Below, in pieces: positions 35,756 to 46,496 of a stretch of 64,000 nucleotides of DNA. The stretch spans positions 77,626,669 through 77,690,668 of the forward strand of contig CM043958.1 in the NCBI GenBank assembly GCA_014529385.2, given 5' to 3'. Below the pieces are notes generated by a model that was not told the DNA's origin, ran no database searches, and was given only the letters and a program-made list of their open reading frames with translations. Position numbers and translations under genes: made by a program. This stretch comes from Adiantum capillus-veneris (lineage: Eukaryota > Streptophyta > Polypodiopsida > Polypodiales > Pteridaceae). Each line of letters opens with the position of its first letter. Positions within the stretch are counted from its first letter, which is position 1.

Positions 35756-36619
35756 TTAAAATTCCGAGAAGTTCCTGATGGGAGGAGACCTGCCTCTCCC
35801 TCTTGTAAAGCTGTGAACTCTTCCTCTGTTAGAGGAAGAACTAGGTGTTAGGAAGGAAGTGAAGGAGTTGGGGGTGATTAAAGAGTTATCTCTTTTGAGA
35901 GCAGGGGAGTCATCCTCATCAATACAAGGTTTAAGAAGACAAGTGATGAGTTTAACACCTTTATAGCTAGCATAAGTAGTTAAGTAAATGCGAGGTTCAT
36001 TAGATTTCAGCTCCTTCAAGATATCGAGAATTAGTCCTCGGAAAATGTTGAAAGCAATCTGTGCAATTACAATTTTCTTAGCGTGGCCATCAAGCCAAGA
36101 GCAAATGAGGGAGAGATGAAAATCCACCGATTTTTCCGGAAAAAGTAGGTCCAGATGGTTAAGAATAAACCAAATGGCATAATCGAACCACATGATGCTG
36201 GATTCACAAGAGGCTTTAGGGTCAAGAAACCTGCAAGCGCATTTTACATAAGGACGAAAGACATTCCAGATGGATTTAGTGTAAAAATTAGGGTTACTCT
36301 TGGCAAATTCCATGTTTCCTTTGGTACGGATGTACAAGCCTGTATTGGGGCACTTGGAGTGGCCAATGAGATTGAGATTGAAGGGTGCCTTGATGAGCTC
36401 ACAATTGTCCAAAAACTGTCCTCCTTTAAGAATCTTGAGTCTACAATCTTCCATCGTAGAGGCAAGGAGGTTGGCAAGGTAGACCCAGGTTTCACTCAAA
36501 ATAGGTGCTAAGAAAGCTTTGTTAGGCAGGATCCAAAGCTGATGGTCAACCCCGAGGGATTCAATTTCAATTTGTCTCACAGGCAAAACTGGAAAAACTT
36601 TAGAAATTTTAGGCACCAT
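35756..36619 (-). pseudogene. N-terminal region of element 1 polyprotein, unknown domain
   Basis: 287 open codons with no domain I recognise. Landmarks shared with body 2: VLPVRQIEIES, VDHQLWILPNKAFLAPILSE, TGLYIRTKGNMEFAKSNP, SIMWFDYAIWFILNHLDL, and a C-terminal basic SSSSNRGR...RGRGR tail. The conserved W, H and C positions suggest a folded nucleic-acid-binding domain ahead of RT. The GLYIRTKGN run is not a GIY-YIG motif because no YIG partner follows. Confidence 0.6.
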
Positions 36620-36835
36620 CTCCAGGAGGTTAGAGTCATTGAGGGAGCAAAGATTACTCTGAAATTCATTAACTGCTTCAAGGGCTGCACTATCACGACA
36701 GAAAATTCCACCAGTTTGAGGAATAGATGGAGCGACAGGTGTACAGACAAAAGAGGGATTAAGCCCACATAATTTCCTAACAAAGTTAGATAAATTAGCA
36801 CCAGAGGAGGAAAAAAGAGCAAGCTCTTGCTGATA

Positions 36836-37090
36836 CTACGAGGATAAAAGAGGAAGTTGGGCAATGTATTGGGAGATTAAATTTACGCCTTCCAAGGAGT
36901 CTTTATCCAAAGTAGCTAAAATCTTGACCAAATCATGGAAGACAGATAGTTTCTTGTCAGAGGTCAGAGCCGAATCATAAATTAGCTGAGAGGCATCCAA
37001 GCTGTTAATACATCTGAGAATAAGAGAGGTGGCTACTGAGAGGGGTTCCGAGGCTAGTTCCAATCCTTGTGAGAGAGCAAGAGTCTGCAA
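36836..37090 (-). pseudogene. QTLALSQG segment, first conserved ORF of element 1
   Basis: 84 codons beginning at TTGCAG with no ATG: QTLALSQGLELASEPLS, then a helical, acidic region ending QYIAQLPLLSS. Clear counterparts are at 43045-43296 (body 2) and 52737-53045 (body 3). In all three the frame opens immediately at a T-rich-TTGCAG acceptor-like site. Function unknown; it may join the upstream conserved segment by splicing or frameshift. Confidence 0.6.
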
Positions 37091-37562
37091 AAAAATGAGG
37101 AGAGGTTTACTTTATTTTCTCATAGTAGGTAATACAATCTTTGGCCTTCCTAGAGAGGAAGGGTCTAGTTCTAACAGCCAAGGCATTCTTTGGTTTACGG
37201 CCCTTAAGGTAAAGCTTAATCTGTTTGAGAATCTTTGCATGATTCTCAGGGTTGTGATTAGTGCTCATGTGAGCTGTCTTTCTATAGGGTAAGTAGTCCT
37301 GAAAAAGGGAACAGTGTAAACATAAATAACAGTAGAAACAGTAAATGTGAGTTTTTGGGCCTGCAAACCTTAAACCGGCAAAGTCAAAGACTATAGTAGC
37401 CGTGTGCAGGGGACCAGAAAAAGAGTCTAAAAGGGACCACCTAACACCAGTCAACCAATCAAGGGATTATAGATTGTGGGTCCAACTTAGAACTCAATTT
37501 TGAAGAAAATTTCCAAAGCCAGCATCCCTGTTTCTCTTGAAAGAAAAACCTTATGTATAGGA

Positions 37563-39884
37563 TGTGTGTGTAGCTGTTAAATCTTAGATAATAAGACATG
37601 ATTGAATTTTTACATTCAAAAGACAGTTGGCAATGGAACAAGGACTAGATAAGTACAGAAACAACTCAGTATTAGAATCATTTAATTACAATGTTTGTAA
37701 GAAAGAGATCCCCTTTCAGTAAGCAGAAAGTAAATGAACCTCCCAAGTCATCAGTGAGTGTTCCATCCGGAGTAAGATAGCTTGCCAAAGTAAAAAAACT
37801 TCCAAGATAAGATAGAGTCCTTACCTGCATCCATCCAAACAAGACAACAATTCAGTTATCCTTGGATGTGTTTTACAAGTATCAATGGACCATACGATTT
37901 GTTATCCATGTCCATCTTATAAACTTTTTTCATTTTAACAAGCTTAGTGACATAAAAATGTTCTTTTTTTTTCTCCAAGTTATTAGCTAAAAAAAACATC
38001 ATTCTAATTACAAGGCCACCACCCCTTCTAATCCAAGTGTCATAGTCCCCTATCAATAATTCCTTCAAGTTTTAATGAATTTTATCCGAAGCTCAAAAAA
38101 GACTTCTATTATAGTCCAAAAAATAATACGCTAGTTTATGTTTTGTTTTTAGATCAATTAAGTTAAATGTTCATCATGGTACATGGAATTTAAAACATCC
38201 TATGGCGTGTATGAATTTTATCAGATACATCTCTCAGCTCATTTAAGTGGCAAGGAGCCCTTGAAGTAACCAAGTAATTCAAAATCCATATGCAGCCAGC
38301 AGGCCAAGTCTCTGAAAACCATAGAGCAGGCATCAGTTATTACACAAGAAGATATCCGGTACCATATCCTCCTCATGCCAAACCAAGGGGTACATGATAT
38401 GTAGAAAAAATAATCCCATAGTGTATACTTACCTTAACTAGGTCAAGGTTCTTACGTAAGATAAAACGGGGTATGTTACAAAGCATCGGGTGCGACAGGT
38501 TAAGGAGTACTTATATACAAAATTGTATAACTGTCCAGCAAATGCGACAGAGGTAATAGACAACCTAATTCCAGATTTTATATAGCAAATGTATGCAGCC
38601 TACCCAATCAACCCTGCACACAGTGAGTATAAAGCCAATACGATGAGTTTTACCAGCTTGTATCATTACCAAATGACCAGTGAACTGTTATCCATGCTTA
38701 TCAATCCAATCCCTAACCATAACTTCTCTAAGCAATTACCTCATTAAAGCAAGAGAACTCATATAGTACTGTTTAGCACCCGAAAAAAACCCTGTTACAG
38801 TACTCCTTAAAAAACCAAAACGATGAGTTTTATAAGCTTGGAATACCACCAAATAACCACTGAACCTTTACCCATGCTTATCAATCCAATCCCAAAGCAT
38901 ATCCCCCCCCTTTTTTTAAAACAGTACTGGTTAGCACCCAAGGAAAGAAAAACCCTTTCCCCCCCCCAAAAAACAGTAAGTGAATTCCAGTTTTAAGCAA
39001 GCAAAGAAAAAACCCCATTTTTTCCTTTTCCAATGTATGCCAAATTATCCCTACCAATCCTTACCTATAATTTCCATGCTTGAGTAAAATTGATAAAACC
39101 TATCCTTCCAGAGCAATAAAAACACCATTCGTACACAGTATGAAAACCGATAGACCCCGACAGCTGTAAGTTCTATCATAAACGCAGGCAAAAAATGTCT
39201 AAGGTGAAAACACCTGCCATCATATCACAACATATAATGTTTTACCTTACATTGTCAACAAATAGCAGAAGAAAGCATACTGTACAAAATTCCAATAAAA
39301 CCAGTACGAGGTAAGCTAGGGTAGGAAAAAACCCGAGACACCTGAGTGGTGAGCTCCATAGCTCCTTTTTGTGAAGCAGGCAGTAAGACTTCTAAAAAAA
39401 ACACAACAGAACAACATTGGCTAAGTGAGGGGCAGAGATGCGCCCTCACCTATTTAAATAGCAGAAGGAGGATGATCTGCACGTCCTGTGAGTTGGAGTG
39501 ATGAGTGATTCGGGCCGCACTCCCTTATGAGTGTGTGGTAGCACAGAACATCACACAGATACCCATGAATGGGGAGATCCTAAGCCAGAGAGGAGAGGCC
39601 GCCTTAATAGCGTAATGAGGAAAGAAGCCATTACTCACGCTCGGCTATCCAGGGGGGTTTTTACATTATATTTTATTATTCAAGGGCTAGGCCCCATGAT
39701 TTTAACAAGATAATGTCCTATTTTGAGTTATATCACTTAAGTGACCCAATAAGATACGGGCTAGATCTAAGTGGTGGGGTGGGGGGGGGGGGAGGGGTTA
39801 GGGTTTTTGGTAGGTCTAGAGGTGTCTGGGGGTGGTTTGTTTTATATAACTATAAGAGTATAACAGTGTGTGTGTGTGTGTGTG
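37563..39884 (-). repeat. Repeat B': upstream LTR-like repeat of element 1
   Basis: Closely similar to B (31421-33760) along its whole length. Differences include loss of about 26 bp in the TATAAAGCC...AACGATGAG segment and of one 39-bp unit. It begins TGTGTGTGTAGCTGTTAAATC and ends (TG)n followed by GAGTGAGTGAGTG. Confidence 0.85.
39425..39460 (-). promoter_or_regulatory. Sense-strand TATA box plus hairpin in repeat B'
   Basis: Minus strand TATTTAAA (39453-39460), then a hairpin at 39425-39449 with arms GTGAGGG(C)GCA and TGCCCCTCAC (10 pairs, one bulged C, TCTC loop). This is the best-preserved copy of the cassette and, by position, the promoter copy for body 1. Confidence 0.7.
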
Positions 39885-39934
39885 AGTGAGTGAGTGTACC
39901 CGTCATGTCCCAGGCACCAAACACAATGGGTCGA

Positions 39935-39963
39935 TAGTAGGCCCTTTGTCAATGGGCCTACTA
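39935..39963 (-). promoter_or_regulatory. 3'-terminal hairpin of body 2
   Basis: TAGTAGGCCC (39935-39944) pairs with GGGCCTACTA (39954-39963) around a 9-nt loop. This corresponds to hairpin II of bodies 1 and 3; hairpin I is largely lost here. Confidence 0.75.
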
Positions 39964-41900
39964 CCTTATTAGAGAGATGAGAATATGGTGGTTGAAGTGT
40001 AACCCATGCCAATCATGCTGAGTAAGTGATAGTAGAATTTTATCTACTATGTCACATCTACTGAAGCTATTAAGGCAATACTTTTTTATAAGTAACTTAA
40101 TGTCTTCCCAAGCAAGGGGGTAGTTGGAGGAGGAGTAGATAATTATGTAAAGCACGCTAATACAAGAGCTAAGAGCCGATTTATGGGGTCTATTACTATT
40201 CCTTTTTATGAACTCAAAAGGTGGAAGGTTTAGGAGATCTCTTTTCCATACAAATTATTGGTCATGTTTTCCAACACAAGGTATATGAAGAGAAATAGAA
40301 GGGTTAAGGAATTGTAATGAAGTGCAGAAAAAACCAATGGGAGTATTGAAACCTTGTAAAGAAGCAGGTTCAAATTTTAAACAGTTAGGATATATATGAC
40401 AGATCTCTTCTGAAGAATACGTATTGTTGATGCTTAGTAAGTCATCCATATATCTGTAAGTGTGTCTAAATAGTGAAAGCTTATCACTTTTATCTCCCAT
40501 GGCTCTGCGAAACCATTTGTACTTGAAGAAGGCGAGGTATATATTACACATAATCAGGGAGCAGGAGAAGCCCATGGGGATGCCTAGGCTTTGGTTAAAA
40601 CAGTGTCCTCTAGAGACAATGGTGCAGTTATCAAGTAACCAAGTTATGAATAGACAAAGCTTTTCTTCATTGAAGTGTAAGGGGTGGGATGAGTGCGTCT
40701 TTTTAATCCATCTAGGTTTTCTAGAAAGGGAAATGTAGAAGAAACCATTCTTCTTAGCATTAAGAAAAGCAAGTTTGATAACCTATGATAGTACATCTTT
40801 AAGCCCAAGAGCACCTTCTATAGGAACATTCTCATAACACTGAGTGATATCTGCTGTAAAAAGATGAAAAATCTATTCAAGGAGGTTGAGAGAAACCTCT
40901 GTAAAGTTTTTTGTTATCCAGAAGGGGTTGTATTGCACTTGTAGAAAGTTATGGCAGATTTTTTGTTTAGAGGCACAAACAAGTTCAAACTGCTATATAA
41001 TGTCAAGACAAAGAGTGATATCTGTGGTGACATCCGAAAAGATATTGCCATTCAAGGCATCAAATATCCATCTGAATTTATGTTTATGAATCTTATAGGT
41101 GGGAAAAAGTACTTGTAGTTTTGTGTCCTAAAGAGACTAACCCAGATCCTCTAAGTGTCTCAAGATGTTATTGGTAGTAGTCTGTAGGGATGTGTTTAAT
41201 TTTGTGAATTCCTTCCCAGATACCCGAGAATGTGCTGCTTTCCAAGCTAAGTTTTTACAAATAAGAGTAGGATAATTAGAGATTTTATCCAGACCAACTA
41301 TGAACCAATTTTTTGATAGACTTTGAAATTCATGAGCAAGTTGTGGTGTTAGCCACGAAGAGTTATCTGTAGATAACCATTTTCTAGGTATTCGAGAGAT
41401 TTTTTTGGAAAAACCATTCTTCTACCACTTTGGTTAAGTCCAGTAGATTGTGTTCTCCAGTCGGAGAGAACTGACAAGGTCAGTTAAGCAGCTAGGTAAA
41501 GCTGATAAACGGAGATACGGGTTTTTGGGAAAGTTAGGAATGTGATAGTAAGCCCATTAGCCAGGATTTTCCGGATTTTGCTATTTTCAATGATGCTAAG
41601 ATCACAAGTACAAACATGCATACTATATGAATCAAAGTCTTTGCAAAATGTGATAAACTGATTACAGATACATTCTAAAATTGAGTTATGTCAAAGAAAA
41701 TCATTACTGTAGACCAAATTTTTAATAGGTCGTTGATATCTCTAGACAATAAGTACATTGTCAAGTAGTTGTGGTTCCCAAAAAGTAGGTCAAAGCACTC
41801 ACAAAAAAGTGTTTTGGGGTGTACCCAATCTCATTCTAAAAGAGACAATGTATGTAAATAAAGTCTTGGCCTGGAGCTTTTTTGTTGACAAACCTTCATC
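39961..41900 (-). pseudogene. Reverse transcriptase of element 2 (broken frame)
   Basis: Motif A FTADITQCYENVPIEGA (near 40810-40862), motif B SLGIPMGFSCSLIMCN (near 40555-40600) and motif C RYMDDLLSINN (YMDD 40441-40452) are kept. Motif B to the end of the palm lies in one open frame (40575-40255), better preserved than in body 1. The thumb-like block WEDIKLLIKKYCLNSF follows at 40155-39961. Motif B has L where body 1 has P in GFSCS(P/L). Stops elsewhere make it inactive. No endonuclease follows. Confidence 0.75.
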
Positions 41901-41944
41901 CACACGGGCTCACAGCAACCTACAAGTTCATCAATGATCATAAC

Positions 41945-42867
41945 TCAAGAAAGTTCCTGAGTGGGGTGTTTTGTGTCTCTTCCTCTAGCATAGCTACAAG
42001 ATTTCCTTCGATTAGAGGAAGAGCTATGTGCTAGAAAACAAGTAAAAGAGTTGAGAGTAGTAAGAGAATTGGGTCTTTTCAATGAAGGGGAGTCATCTTC
42101 ATCAATACAAGGCTTGTGGAGGTTAGTGATGATCTTAACTCCTTTGTAATTAGCATAAGTGGTGAGATAAATCCCAAGTTCATCAAACTTTAGTTCCTTT
42201 AAGATATCCAACATAAGCCCACGAAAGATGTTAAAAGCAATTTGGAAAATTACTATCTGTTTAGCTTGGCCACCTAACCAAGAACAAATAAGGGAGAGAT
42301 GAAAGTCCACCGGTTTTTTAGGGAAGATTAGGTCTAGATGGTTGAGAATAAACCAAATGGAATGATCAAACCACATGATGTTGGATTTGCATGAAGCTTT
42401 AGGTTCAAAAAATTTGCAGCGCATTTGACATAAGGTCAAAAAACATTCGAAATGGATTCTATGTAGAAATCTGGGTTACTTTTGGCAAACTCCATGTTCC
42501 CCTTTGTACGAATGTAGAGGCCTGTGTTGGAAGGGCATTTATAATGATCAATGAGGTTGAGATTAAAAAGGGCTTTTATGAGTTTCCCTTTGTCATAGAA
42601 CTGTCCACCTTTCAAAATTTTGAGTATGCAGTCTTCAACAATAGAGGTAGGGAGATTAGTAAGGTAAACCCAGGTTTCACTAAGAATTGGTGCTAGAAAG
42701 GCTTTGTTAGGTAAGACCCAGAGCTGATGGTCCACCCCAAAAGATTCAATCTCAATCTGCCTAACAGGTAGGAAAGGAAAGACTTTGCAGATTTTTGGTA
42801 CCATTTCTAAGAGGTTAGAGTCATTTAGGGAGCAAAGATTACTCTGAAATATTTTGACGGATTCCAA
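41945..42867 (-). pseudogene. N-terminal region of element 2 polyprotein
   Basis: Two adjoining frames (42867-42436 and 42439-41945) together match the 287-codon ORF of body 1: FQSNLCSLNDSNLLEMVPK, VLPNKAFLAPILSETWVYL, NTGLYIRTKGNMEFAKSNP, SNIMWFDHSIWFILNHLDL, and a basic RKSCSYARGRD tail. The same function is expected; unknown domain. Confidence 0.6.
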
Positions 42868-43044
42868 AGTCGCACTATCTCTACAAAAGATACCACCTAT
42901 TTGAGGGATAGTAGGAGTAGCCGAGGTACTGATAAAATAAGGATTGAAGCCGCAAAGTTTTTTCAGAAAGTTAGACAGATCAGCCCCAGAAGATGAGAAT
43001 AGGGCAATCTCATGATGCTGATATTATAAAGAGAGTATAGGAAG

Positions 43045-43296
43045 CTAGGTTATGTACTGGGAAATCAAATTAACACCATCTTTAGAATCCCAGTGTCCAA
43101 GGTAGCCAAAAATCTTCACCCAATCATTAAAAGACAACATGGACGAGATAGACATCTTCTTGTCGGAGGTAAGAGTCGAGTCATAGACTAGTTGAGAAGC
43201 ATCCAAGCTCCTAATACATATGAGGACAAGAGATGTTGCCACATAGAGGGGCTCATAGGATAATTCCAAGCCTTGCGAGAGAGCAAGGGTCTGCAA
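43045..43296 (-). pseudogene. QTLALSQG segment of element 2
   Basis: Matches 36836-37090: QTLALSQGLELSYEPL, IRSLDASQLVYDSTLTSDKK, ending NLISQYIT. Opens at ATATTGCAG without an ATG, as in the other two copies. Confidence 0.6.
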
Positions 43297-43765
43297 TATA
43301 CAAAAAATTCAGTAAGGCTAAGAATACTTATCGTAGTAAGAAACACAATATTTGGCCTTTCTTTCCAGGAAAGGTCGGGTTCTCACTGCTAGGGCATTTT
43401 TTTGAGTATGGTCTTTTAGGTAAAACTTAATTTGCTCCAGAATCTATGTATGATTCTTCGGGTTGTGTTTTACTTTCATGCAGGCTATCATTCTAAAGTG
43501 TTTGTGATCCTGAAAGGAAATATGTAAACATAAATATGATTAGTCTTGTGGATTGGGCCTGCAATCCTGTAACCGGCAAAGTCAGAGACTATGATAGCCG
43601 TGAGCAGGAGACCAGAAAAATAGTCTATGAAGGACCACGTAACACCATCCAACCAGTCAATGGATTACAGATTGTGGGTCCAACTTAGAACTAAATTTCA
43701 CAACTAGTTTCTAGAGCCAATGTCCCGATTTCCGCATAAGAATGGAAAAAACCTTATGTTTAGGA

Positions 43766-45809
43766 TGCGTGTGTAGCTGTTTTAACATAAATAATAAGAC
43801 ATACTTGAACTTTTACATTCAAAAGACAGCTGGCTCCAGAGAAAGGGAAAAGATAAGTACAAAAACAACTCAGTCTGAGAATTATCACAATGTTCATAAG
43901 AATGAAGCCTCATTCTAGTATACATATATCAGAAGTACTTCCCCTGCAGTAGGTGTATGTGTAATCAAGTGTGGACAACCGCTATAAGCCAAAAAAACTT
44001 TCCAAGATAAGATAGAGTCCTTACCTGCATCCATACAAACAAGACAATAGATATGTTATGTGTTTTACAGGTATCAATGGACTATACCAGTTGTTATCCA
44101 TGTCCATCTTACAAATTTTTTTTTAGACTTACAAGCTTAGTCCAAAATATTTATGTGTAAAAAAATGTTCTTAATTATTTTATAAAAAAACCCTCAAAGT
44201 TTCTAGCAAAAAAATATTTATTCTAATTAGAAGGCCATCACCCCTTCTAATCCAAGTGTCATAGAAACCCATCAACATCTTTATCAATTTTTTAAAGTTA
44301 TCTTTCTAGATTAATGCAACTCCACCATATGAAGCTATAAAAGAAGCTTTAGAAAATTCCATTTATAGTTCAAAAAGTATCAATCTTGTTTATGTTTGTT
44401 TAGGTCAGATACAGTTTATGCCCATCATGGTACATAAAATCCAAATCTTCCCCCAGTTTGTATATCACTTACCTTATACATCTCCTAGCATACCAAGTGG
44501 CAAGGAGCCCTTGCGGTATCAAGCTAGACCTCAAGTCAAACCATGAAGTTAAAGGAGTAAGTGCCATTATGGTTTTAGTTTCCAACTTTACCTGTCCTTG
44601 TGAATGCAAAAGTACTGTAATACCTTAACAAGACAACCAGCAACAAAATAAGCCTAGTATCTGTAAGCATTTGGGCCAAAACCCCGAAACCAAATAACTA
44701 AAAAACAATCCAATATCTGTATGCAGCAAGGCCAAGCCCCCCAATTTACCATAAGCTAGAATAGTGCGCGCACTGTAATCAGTACCGAGTCTAAAAAGAG
44801 AAGACACACGGTGTATACCCACCCTCAATAGAGGTTCCTTTGAATGATTATGGTGTTTAAGCAGTAGGGGTATCCACAAAAAATCCCCAACCATTGCTAA
44901 AAACCCCAATAACAGTACGCATTTAGGGCAAAACCCCATTAATCAAATTGTAATATTGCGCGACCTGCAACATCTAACAGTAAAAAAAACCAGTAAATAC
45001 ATAGGATAATCTGCCTATCCCACAGATTTATCTGCATCAACAACACGTCATGCTATCAACAACAGGGCCCTATAATGCCAGGCCATGCGATAACAACATA
45101 CCCCAATACTATATGAACAGTAAAATGCAGAAAAGCCAAAAATTCACAGAGCTGTAATATGCCGGGTCAATCTGAATTGAAACCTAGTAGTGAGACCATA
45201 CATGTGTAATTTAAACCATCTGATGTATTGCCAACCCAATCAATGGGCCTTACCAGGCATTAAACGACAGTGATTACCCTAGCCAGTTAAAGACAAACAA
45301 GAAAACCTTAATAACAATCTTAGTGGCCAACCTCTGTTGGTTGAGTAGCAAGTTCCATGTTTGGTGTAGCAAAGAGCAAACAAACACATAATCCTATTAC
45401 TTAGTGCAAGTAAAACACACCACCTAAGTGAGGGGCAGAATGCACCCTCACCTCTTTAAATAGAAGAAGGAGGACCACCACTCAAAGCATGTAGCATGCA
45501 AATCGCACTCAGTAGAGCACGCTCCCTCTCTGTAACCGAAACTGAGTAGCCGTCCTTGATGCAGCCCGCCACAGTAGAATAGAGCTAATCATTACGCCTC
45601 AGGGTAGGGTAAGTAATGCCCAAAACATTTTTGCCGTGTTTTTTTGTTGCCCTTGCAACCATTATAACCCTTATAGGGGTTCTAACACACGGTGGACATC
45701 AACTTAGGAGTAGTGTAGGGCTACAGTGGATAAATATATCGACAAAGACAACTTTTTAGGGCTTAGTATAACATTCCTACTATGTTGAAAAACATAAAGG
45801 CAAGTGAAA

Positions 45810-45848
<39 letters not shown>
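43766..45848 (-). repeat. Repeat A': upstream LTR-like repeat of element 2
   Basis: Pairs with A (29359-31420) along its length with more differences than B versus B', fitting an older outer element. Opens TGCGTGTGTAGCTG and ends in about 37 bp of (TG)n at 45812-45848. Confidence 0.85.
45428..45462 (-). promoter_or_regulatory. Sense-strand TATA box plus hairpin in repeat A'
   Basis: Minus strand TATTTAAA (45455-45462), then a hairpin at 45428-45451 with arms GTGAGGG(T)GCA and TGCCCCTCAC. The bulged base differs from B' (T versus C) while all pairs are kept. Confidence 0.65.
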
Positions 45849-45850
<2 letters not shown>

Positions 45851-45965
45851 CAAGAAGGAGATGATCTCTATTACTTGAAAAACTCTTAGTGAAAGGTCTA
45901 GGGTCCTAATGCATGCTCATCTCCACCCAACCGTACTTATTTTATAGGCCCTTGGCCCTCCTACA

Positions 45966-46496
45966 GGAGACCCTTAACATGCATGAGTACTTTAGGGTCT
46001 TGCCCTCCATGATCCTACCATAGGCCTAACATAACTCCCCCCTTGGATAAGTGTAACAAAAGTGGAAATTTTTTCTTGAATAACACTAATGTTTTCCACA
46101 GTGGCACCTCCCTCGAGTTCAGCTGTCTACTTGATCGATACATGATAGTGAAGAATATGTGCAGGTTCATACGGTTCAATAGGAAATTCAATGAAGCCAA
46201 CAAAAACATCTTGATTGTCTACATTGTTGTCAAGAATACGTGCACCTTCATATCGTGCAATAGGAGGTTCAAAGAAACCAACAGGAACATCTTGATTGTC
46301 TACATTGTTGTCCCTTTGCAAGCATTTTTGTAAATGGGTTATATCCAAAAGAAGTCAAATAAAATAGTGTGTGGACTCAATTTATAGTTTATAACTCGCT
46401 TGAGTATTTTAAATGAGTTGGCACAAGTATTACTCGGGCCTATGGTAGGATAAAGGAGATCAAGGCCCTAAATTACTCATGCATGTCAAGGGGTCT
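45966..46496. repeat. Inverted repeat arms (about 58 bp) around about 410 bp
   Basis: Left arm 45966-46025 (GAGACCCTTAACATGCATGAG to CCTACCATAGG) is an imperfect reverse complement of the right arm near 46437-46496 (CCTATGGTAGGAT to CATGCATGTCAAGGGGTCTC). The left arm ends CCTAACA next to TAACTCCCCCCTTGG, which looks like an LTR end and polypurine tract, so the arms may be LTR pieces of a rearranged element. Confidence 0.7.
46127..46348 (-). other. 73-codon ORF with two 31-residue repeats
   Basis: Minus-strand frame contains DNNVDNQDVPVGFFEPPIA followed by a second copy DNNVDNQDVFVGFIEFPIE, reflecting a 93-bp tandem duplication in frame. It lies between the inverted arms. Possibly a linker segment of a lost LTR-element pol; no domain recognised. 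Confidence 0.35.

Larger units (their letters stand above)
33761..37562 (-). mobile_element. Body 1: RT-coding body of TG-bounded element 1
   Basis: Lies between B and B', with a TG tract at each edge. On the minus strand it holds a leader (37562 to about 37300), a small conserved exon-like segment (HNPENHAKIL to RPFLSRKAKDC, about 37250-37113), the QTLALSQG ORF, a long 5' ORF (36619-35756), RT (about 35750-33907), then the terminal hairpin and GGGCGGGT before the (AC)n edge. No protease, RNase H, integrase, tyrosine recombinase or GIY-YIG domain is visible. The combination of LTR-like repeats with an RT-only pol suggests a Penelope-like element; this is inference. Confidence 0.7.
39885..43765 (-). 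mobile_element. Body 2: RT-coding body of TG-bounded element 2
   Basis: Diverged paralogue of body 1 with the same order of parts. Minus-strand segments: leader, NHPKNHT-like conserved segment (near 43450), QTLALSQG ORF (43296-43045), long 5' ORF (42867-41945 in two frames), RT (about 41900-39961), terminal hairpin (39935-39963). Flanked by B' on one side and A' on the other; its own 3' repeat A is displaced to 29359-31420 by insertion of element 1. Confidence 0.7.

Noticed and set aside
36300-36360. GLYIRTKGN in the element 1 N-terminal ORF as a possible GIY-YIG nuclease
   Set aside because: No YIG partner or catalytic R/E spacing follows; the stretch is conserved for another reason.
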